Positions 58,921 to 64,000 of a stretch of DNA of 64,000 nt are shown in pieces (the first letter of the stretch is position 1; each line of letters starts with the position of its first letter). A model generated the notes under the pieces. The model did not search any database, was not told the origin of the DNA, and saw only the letters and a list, made by a program, of their open reading frames with translations. The stretch comes from Viridothelium virens. Taxonomy: Eukaryota > Ascomycota > Dothideomycetes > Trypetheliales > Trypetheliaceae. The translations under genes were made by a program, and so were the position numbers. The stretch is from contig ML991805.1 in the NCBI GenBank assembly GCA_010094025.1, positions 186,001 to 250,000 on the forward strand, written 5' to 3'.

Positions 58921-60092
58921 ATGGCGAACAAACGCACCTTTACCTCACGCTCTAGCAGCACTCCCGACCCCGACCTCACGCGGGAGGAGGATAAAACCTC
59001 CCTCGCAGCAAGCGAAGCAAGAAGTAGCATCCAAACAACCGACCAACAATATTTGGGTGGATCACATCAGGGCAACCCCCAGCACCCCGGCGCTGCTAGC
59101 TCAAGGTGAGTACTCAAGAATGGCACGACCGAAACCAAGCTCACAAACCAAGCAGCACCTATCCTCACATTTCAAAACCCGGGGGGCCCCCAAACAAGAT
59201 GCCGCGCCAAACCACCGCAGCCGGCTTTCCCGCCGTTCCCAAGTTCCGCTACGACGACGGCCGCCCTGCCTGCATGGGCGTCGAGAGCATCATCAAATAC
59301 AAGGTAGCCCCCAGCGCGAAACCCACCAACGCACCAGGACCACCATCGACCGTCGCCGACCCCTCCACCAGCACCGACCCCACCCCCGTCACCACCATGC
59401 CGCGGCCTCCTCCTCCCTCCCAGACTCCGCTGGGGGCAGCCCCGACCCCATCGTCGCGTCCCGCTCCAACCGACGCGGAAAACCGCGAGATCCTGCGCCT
59501 CCGCGCCGACGGCGTCGCCTGGTCCGGCGTCGCGCGCGTCCTCAACCACGCCCGCCCCGCACACGATCCGCGTCGCGGCTTTGACGCGCCGGCTGTCTAC
59601 TCTGCCTGGCTGATCCAGTCGGCGGCGATTACGCGGGTGTTTGGGAGCGAGGGGGCCCCCGGTGAGGCGCGGGCGGCGGTGGAGGAGCATTTGAGGAATC
59701 CGACGAGCGCTGGGCCTGCTGCTGCTGCCACTGCTACGGATACGGCTGTTGCTGCTGCTGAGACTACTTCTGCGAAGACGGCGTGGCCTCTGCCACCGCC
59801 GACGATTGAAGATGTGAGGAGGCGGAGGAGGGAGAGGGAGGAGACAGAGGCGAGGGCGATCAAGGAGGCGGCGGAGCGAACTGCGGCTGGGGTGGATGGG
59901 GCTGCTAGCGGAGTAGCGCCTGTGGCTCCGGTGCACTGGAGTCGCGAGGATGATGAGACGTTACTTGGGCTCTCTAGAGAGTATGAGGCGAGGATTTGGG
60001 GGGAAATTGCGGAGAGGATGGCAGGAATGAGGGGGAGAAGGTTCTCGGGAGATCAGTGCAAACAACGATTCACAGCGTTGAAAAGGAAATAG
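58921..60092 (+). CDS. SANT/Myb-like domain protein
   Basis: Exon 1 58921..59105, intron 59106..59155 (50 nt, GTGAGT), exon 2 59156..60092; 373 aa. The C-terminus is a single SANT/Myb-like repeat: HWSREDDETLLGLSREYEAR, IWGEIAERM, FSGDQCKQRFTAL. The middle is Pro/Ala-rich and very GC rich (about 59220-59700) with a helical patch ENREILRLRADGVAWSGVAR that resembles a degenerate homeodomain-like segment. Chromatin or DNA-binding role by family. An alternative acceptor three bases earlier adds one Ser. Confidence 0.78.
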
Positions 60093-60657
60093 AGACAGAA
60101 AGTAGCCTGGGGAAAGACGGCGATGTGTTCTCTTTTGTCGTATTCTATGAGATTGAGACCTCCCCATGCGGCTTATGAATTGATTCCAACCGAAACTGTT
60201 ACACCACGCTTACGCTTTATCATGCTTTTAAGGCTCGCCTCGATAATCATTGCTGTCGTAATACTTGCAAAAACCTCGGAAATTTTGCATATTAATTTGC
60301 TCTCCAAAGGTTCTGTTGATGAGGTAAGCTCCGATACCACTTGACTATTCTATGGGAAATTACAGATCAGCTTTACGGCAACTGAAGTCACAGATTTCGC
60401 AGTCTTTCGTAAAATTCCAAATTCACAACCTTTTTTCCCTTTAGCTTGGGGCCTTCCCGAAATAAGATTGGTCGATAAGTCGTTCAATGCAAAATCACAC
60501 AATGCCATCCATTCCCAACACTCAGATATCCTCAAATAATCAACTTTGATTGCCTTCCAATTGTAGCCGGAGGGCTTGTGGAGGTGGACTCGATAGTCAT
60601 GACCTAGATGACAAGATACAAGAAATAATTTTGCTTTATTCGGAAATCGCTATTCTA
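60093..60657. other. Convergent 3' ends
   Basis: 565 bases between tail-to-tail genes. Nothing recognised. Confidence 0.4.
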
Positions 60658-63600
60658 CTAAAGCCCTCTCATTAACTCCTCAATCGTGATAGGCTTCCTA
60701 ACAGCATTGGAGAAACCCTCATGAAAGCTAACCCAAACACGCTCCTCATCACTCCCAACTTCCTTCTTCTGCTTCTTGCTAGCTCGCCCACTTCCCGCAT
60801 CACTACCTGGTGCTGGGGGTCTCTCCGATACCAATCTCCCAAAGAAATCCCTCTTCAAAGCCAGCACCTTCTCCTTCCCCTTCACCACCTCCTTCTCCCC
60901 TTCTCGTTCCTCCACAGACAAGACAGCCCCATCCACACCCTCCACCCCACCCGCCGTCCACCTCGCCCGCCTCCTCTCCTCCTCCACCCGCTTCTCCTCC
61001 TTCCTCCACTCCGAATCCAGCACCTGGCGCACCGCATACCTGACCGCGCCCGCCTTCTCCACCATCGCCTTGCCCCCCGTCTCATACGTCGCCAGCGCAT
61101 CTATCGCCGGCTCCATCCTGAAAATCCAGCCTCCGTTCGCGTTCGTCCTTCCCGCTGCCGTCGTGGCTCCAGAGGGACCCGGGTCTTCGGGCTCGAGACG
61201 GCTGCGCAGGAAGGAGACGCCGGTGGCGCGCATGGCGTTTACGGCGCGGGCGACGCATTCTTTTTCGCTGGCGCGGCGGACGCTGGCGGTGGAGGAGCTG
61301 GATTTGTCGGTTGTGGGGCCGTGGTTGGTGTTGATGATGACGGGCGTGATGTTGGGGGCGAGCATGCGGGTGAGGTAGGGCGCGAGTTCGGTAGCGATGG
61401 TGTCGAGAGAGCGGAATAGGCGGGTGAGGGGTGGAGTGAGAGAGGATTGGATGGTGGTGAGGAGGTCGGCGGTTTGGCGGTGGGATTCTGAGGCGGCGTG
61501 GGGGGCACCGGGACCACTGTAGAGATGGATAGATGGGTCTTGTGCAGTGAGGTCATCTTCGGTAGTTGCTGTGTTGGTCTTGTCTTTGGTTGAGGTGCCC
61601 CAGGAGCCGTGTCGAGCTGGCGAGGCGAACAGGTGGTGAAAGGCGAGGATAGTGGAGGACAGGTAGGGCTGCAACTCCCATTCTTGAGAGCTGTAGACTG
61701 CAGAGGAGAGGGACTCGTGGAAGTGAAGCCAGTCGTAAGCGGCCGTTGGCTTTGATAGGAAATTGTCGTCTTGAAACGGAGCTGTTGGATAGGAGGTGAA
61801 GCAGTCTGTCCTCATGTGAGTGTAATGCCAACTGAGAATGTCCTGTTTCTTCTTACCTGTCGCAACTCTATCAACATCTCCACAAGTATCAACCATCTTT
61901 TGTAAGCGCTCCATGACCCTCTTCTTAGCTGTCTCCGCAACACCGATGAGCCCGGGGGATCCGTTGGCAGAAGCGTTGATTTGTACCGATGGCATATTCT
62001 TTGGAAAGCCTCCCCCTTCAAGGAAGACTCTGTCGACAATATCCTTTGCATTACCTCTACCCAGGCTGCGCGCTATCGCTCCGTCCTGTGTCAAACTGCT
62101 TAAGATGTGATCCTCAATCCATAAACGAGTTAGTCTTGTCTCAGATGCCATAGTCCTACAAGACGCTCGAAGCTTTGAAGCAACCCATTCGCCAATAACC
62201 ATAATGCCACGGATATCGCCTTCACCAGTGCTACTCCCAGCGCCACCGTCTTTGCGACTGCTCACACCCCAAGTAGCTTCACAAAGTCGACGAGCAGCAT
62301 CGCCATCACAGGGTATACCCTCTTTCTCAAAGATTGACTGGGTACGAGAGATGATCATATTCAATGGCGGTTTGCGAACGTGGATAACTTCCGCAAGGCC
62401 ACTTTGACGGATGGGACGGAGGGAAGCATGATAGACATCGTTACAGACGAGAATGATCGGTCTTTGTAGGTAGAAGTCGTCTCCTTTTCTCTTCCGTCTT
62501 GGTGCGTTGGAGGCATTCGTTGTAGACTTTCTCTGGATATTTTTTTGATCAAGTTGGACGAGGTCAATTAGGGCTCTGATAAAGCCGCCCTCTCCACCAC
62601 CTTCACTGTTACCTGTGACAACACCATCGACTTCATCCACAACAATGCACAAGGGTCGAACGGCCTTTTCAACCTTTCCATTGCTTGTCTTCGTGCTGAC
62701 AGATCTGACATTCTCATTGCCAACCATAGTTTGGATACGATTCTTGACAACATGTTTGCTACGCTCATCGCTTGCGTTAATCTCTGATACTTCGTAGCCT
62801 GCCTGCCGCGCGCAAACGTGAGCCAAAGTCGTCTTCCCAAGACCTGGCGGACCAGTAAGAAGAAGGATCTTGCGATGTGGATACTCGTCATCTTTATCTT
62901 CACGTCCTTTCTTTGTCTGACTTTTGGGCCGGGTAGAGCCGGGGAAAACGATCGGATCCCAGGCTTTGAGCCATCGGAGGACAGATCGATGTGTTCGTTC
63001 GTCGCCAACGAGGTCAGTGAACTTTCGTGCTCGATACTTCTCAGTCCACATCAATGTCTTTTTTGTCTTTCCATTAGCAGAAACTGGTGTCTCGATGGAG
63101 ATGTGAGCCTGCTCCAGAGCAGCTGTTTCCTTCCGCGGTTCTGAACTTTCTCCTTCTTGATCAAGAAGCTCGTGTATGTTGATACCATAGTAACTCTTCC
63201 TTGCGTGACCCTCCACCGCACTTGATCGATCAGCAATAACTTGCTCGTATGCTCTTCTTGCTGCAGCATGCCGTTCCCCAATATACTTAGAGCGTCCAGA
63301 ACAAGTGCGAACTGTGATAGGCTTCCTTTGCCTCTGTGGAGTGTGGCTGCCTGGGGGAGAAGGTTCTGGGTTTACATTCCCTGCAGGTAATGCTAAAGTA
63401 GGAGAATCATCGTCTTGAGCTAGGATCGTTTGTTCTTCGCCTTCAAGCAAGATAGTCGAGTTTACCAATTTTTCTCCATTCTCGTCCAAGTGAGGTTGCC
63501 TTCTCTTCGCAAAAGCTGCCTTTACTTCAGCCAATTCAGATTCATCGTCAGAATCCTCACATACAAAACCAGCAACTGTGGTCTCTCTTTTGTTGCCATT

Positions 63601-64000
63601 GATGTCTGCCAGAGGATCCCTCCAAGAATCCAACCTCCTTTTCTTCCTTGGAGATTCTTGATTAGGTGACGACGTCGGAGGATAGGAGATAGGCGAAGAA
63701 GACATGAAAGGCATAACCGAGGATTCTGATAGCGAATCGCAATGATCTAAGCCTGGGCCTCTCACGGACGAGTTACGACGAGCATGGACCTTGACGGGCG
63801 TATCTATCGAAGTCTTCAGTGACTTTATCACGATTCTAGCCACTACTTGACGTACCAATCTGATGGTCTTCGTCACTTCGAAAAGTGTCTTGCAGGTCCC
63901 AGGATCTGTGCTGAATGACAATTCGTTTCTCGACCTTGTCGGCAGCCAATTCGCGGTGCTGCACGAGACCGGCCTCAATATCGTCAGAGAAGGTCTGGTT
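60658..64000 (-). CDS. CTF18: Chromosome transmission fidelity protein 18 (partial, runs off right edge)
   Basis: Exon 2 60658..63803, intron 63804..63855 (52 nt, GTACGT), exon 1 from 63856 past the window end (reads DIEAGLVQHRELAADKVEKR, RSWDLQDTFRSDEDHQI). RFC-type AAA+ module: MWTEKYRARKFTDLVGDERT, Walker A TGPPGLGKTT, INASDERS, Walker B CIVVDEVDG, PIILVCNDVYHASLRPIRQ, and GDIRGIMV. It is the large subunit of the alternative clamp loader Ctf18-RFC, which loads PCNA and helps sister chromatid cohesion in the nucleus. C-terminal VSFHEGFSNAVRKPITIEELMRGL is the conserved tail that binds Dcc1/Ctf8. The insert before the tail is long and Glu/Arg rich. Confidence 0.96.
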   Translation of the reverse strand, partial: TRPSLTILRPVSCSTANWLPTRSRNELSFSTDPGTCKTLFEVTKTIRLVRQVVARIVIKSLKTSIDTPVKVHARRNSSVRGPGLDHCDSLSESSVMPFMSSSPISYPPTSSPNQESPRKKRRLDSWRDPLADINGNKRETTVAGFVCEDSDDESELAEVKAAFAKRRQPHLDENGEKLVNSTILLEGEEQTILAQDDDSPTLALPAGNVNPEPSPPGSHTPQRQRKPITVRTCSGRSKYIGERHAAARRAYEQVIADRSSAVEGHARKSYYGINIHELLDQEGESSEPRKETAALEQAHISIETPVSANGKTKKTLMWTEKYRARKFTDLVGDERTHRSVLRWLKAWDPIVFPGSTRPKSQTKKGREDKDDEYPHRKILLLTGPPGLGKTTLAHVCARQAGYEVSEINASDERSKHVVKNRIQTMVGNENVRSVSTKTSNGKVEKAVRPLCIVVDEVDGVVTGNSEGGGEGGFIRALIDLVQLDQKNIQRKSTTNASNAPRRKRKGDDFYLQRPIILVCNDVYHASLRPIRQSGLAEVIHVRKPPLNMIISRTQSIFEKEGIPCDGDAARRLCEATWGVSSRKDGGAGSSTGEGDIRGIMVIGEWVASKLRASCRTMASETRLTRLWIEDHILSSLTQDGAIARSLGRGNAKDIVDRVFLEGGGFPKNMPSVQINASANGSPGLIGVAETAKKRVMERLQKMVDTCGDVDRVATGKKKQDILSWHYTHMRTDCFTSYPTAPFQDDNFLSKPTAAYDWLHFHESLSSAVYSSQEWELQPYLSSTILAFHHLFASPARHGSWGTSTKDKTNTATTEDDLTAQDPSIHLYSGPGAPHAASESHRQTADLLTTIQSSLTPPLTRLFRSLDTIATELAPYLTRMLAPNITPVIINTNHGPTTDKSSSSTASVRRASEKECVARAVNAMRATGVSFLRSRLEPEDPGPSGATTAAGRTNANGGWIFRMEPAIDALATYETGGKAMVEKAGAVRYAVRQVLDSEWRKEEKRVEEERRRARWTAGGVEGVDGAVLSVEEREGEKEVVKGKEKVLALKRDFFGRLVSERPPAPGSDAGSGRASKKQKKEVGSDEERVWVSFHEGFSNAVRKPITIEELMRGL

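Noticed and set aside
59172-59936. 254-codon minus-strand frame
   Set aside because: Antisense shadow of the GC-rich SANT-like gene; Arg/Pro-biased with no domain.
63703-63714. Start of CTF18 at the internal ATGs (MPFMSSS)
   Set aside because: A GTACGT...GATAG intron joins in frame to a conserved upstream exon that runs off the window.

Overview
The window is a piece of a filamentous ascomycete (Pezizomycotina) nuclear genome. Genes are split by many short introns of about 46-70 nt with GT(A/G)NGN donors and CTAAC/CTGAC-like branch sites. Homologues include fungal-specific families (HeLo-type pseudokinase, Jen1 carboxylate transporter, PTH11-type receptor) and fungal versions of eIF5B, Ctf18 and a Yip1 protein. 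I could not fix the class; Dothideomycetes or Leotiomycetes would both fit. All gene models were built by hand from reading frames, splice signals and remembered family features. No search was run.

Left 21 kb: an accessory-looking block of large multidomain genes that resemble fungal non-self recognition or stress machinery. In order: kinase-ankyrin protein (minus, runs off the left edge, frameshifted), HeLo-like/pseudokinase protein (one in-frame TAG), glycine-rich DUF7932-like protein (in-frame TGA and TAG that are either introns or lesions), coiled-coil protein with RGG tail, ankyrin plus Clp-type AAA+ protein, BTB protein, and a single-exon SNTX/MACPF-like plus AIG1-type GTPase. Several carry a lesion, so the block looks fast evolving or partly decaying.

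21-24 kb: a graveyard. An RCC1-repeat gene and an ankyrin-repeat gene on the minus strand are readable only across frameshifts and stops.

24-33 kb: transport and secretion. Sugar porter, mucin-like single-pass membrane protein, secreted GH12 glucanase with a long Ser/Thr-rich tail, and a Jen1-type monocarboxylate/H+ symporter whose 5' region holds a perfect 46-bp tandem duplication.

33-42 kb: conserved housekeeping (eIF5B, Yip1-family protein), then an FAD monooxygenase.

43-55 kb: a second kinase-like gene with a DWE motif, an unknown family protein, a PTH11-like membrane protein, an SRR1-like protein and a MYND-finger protein, the last next to a 116-bp tandem duplication. About 3.9 kb (48.2-52.2 kb) and 3.8 kb (55.1-58.9 kb) have no convincing gene.

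59-64 kb: a GC-rich SANT/Myb-like gene and CTF18, which runs off the right edge.
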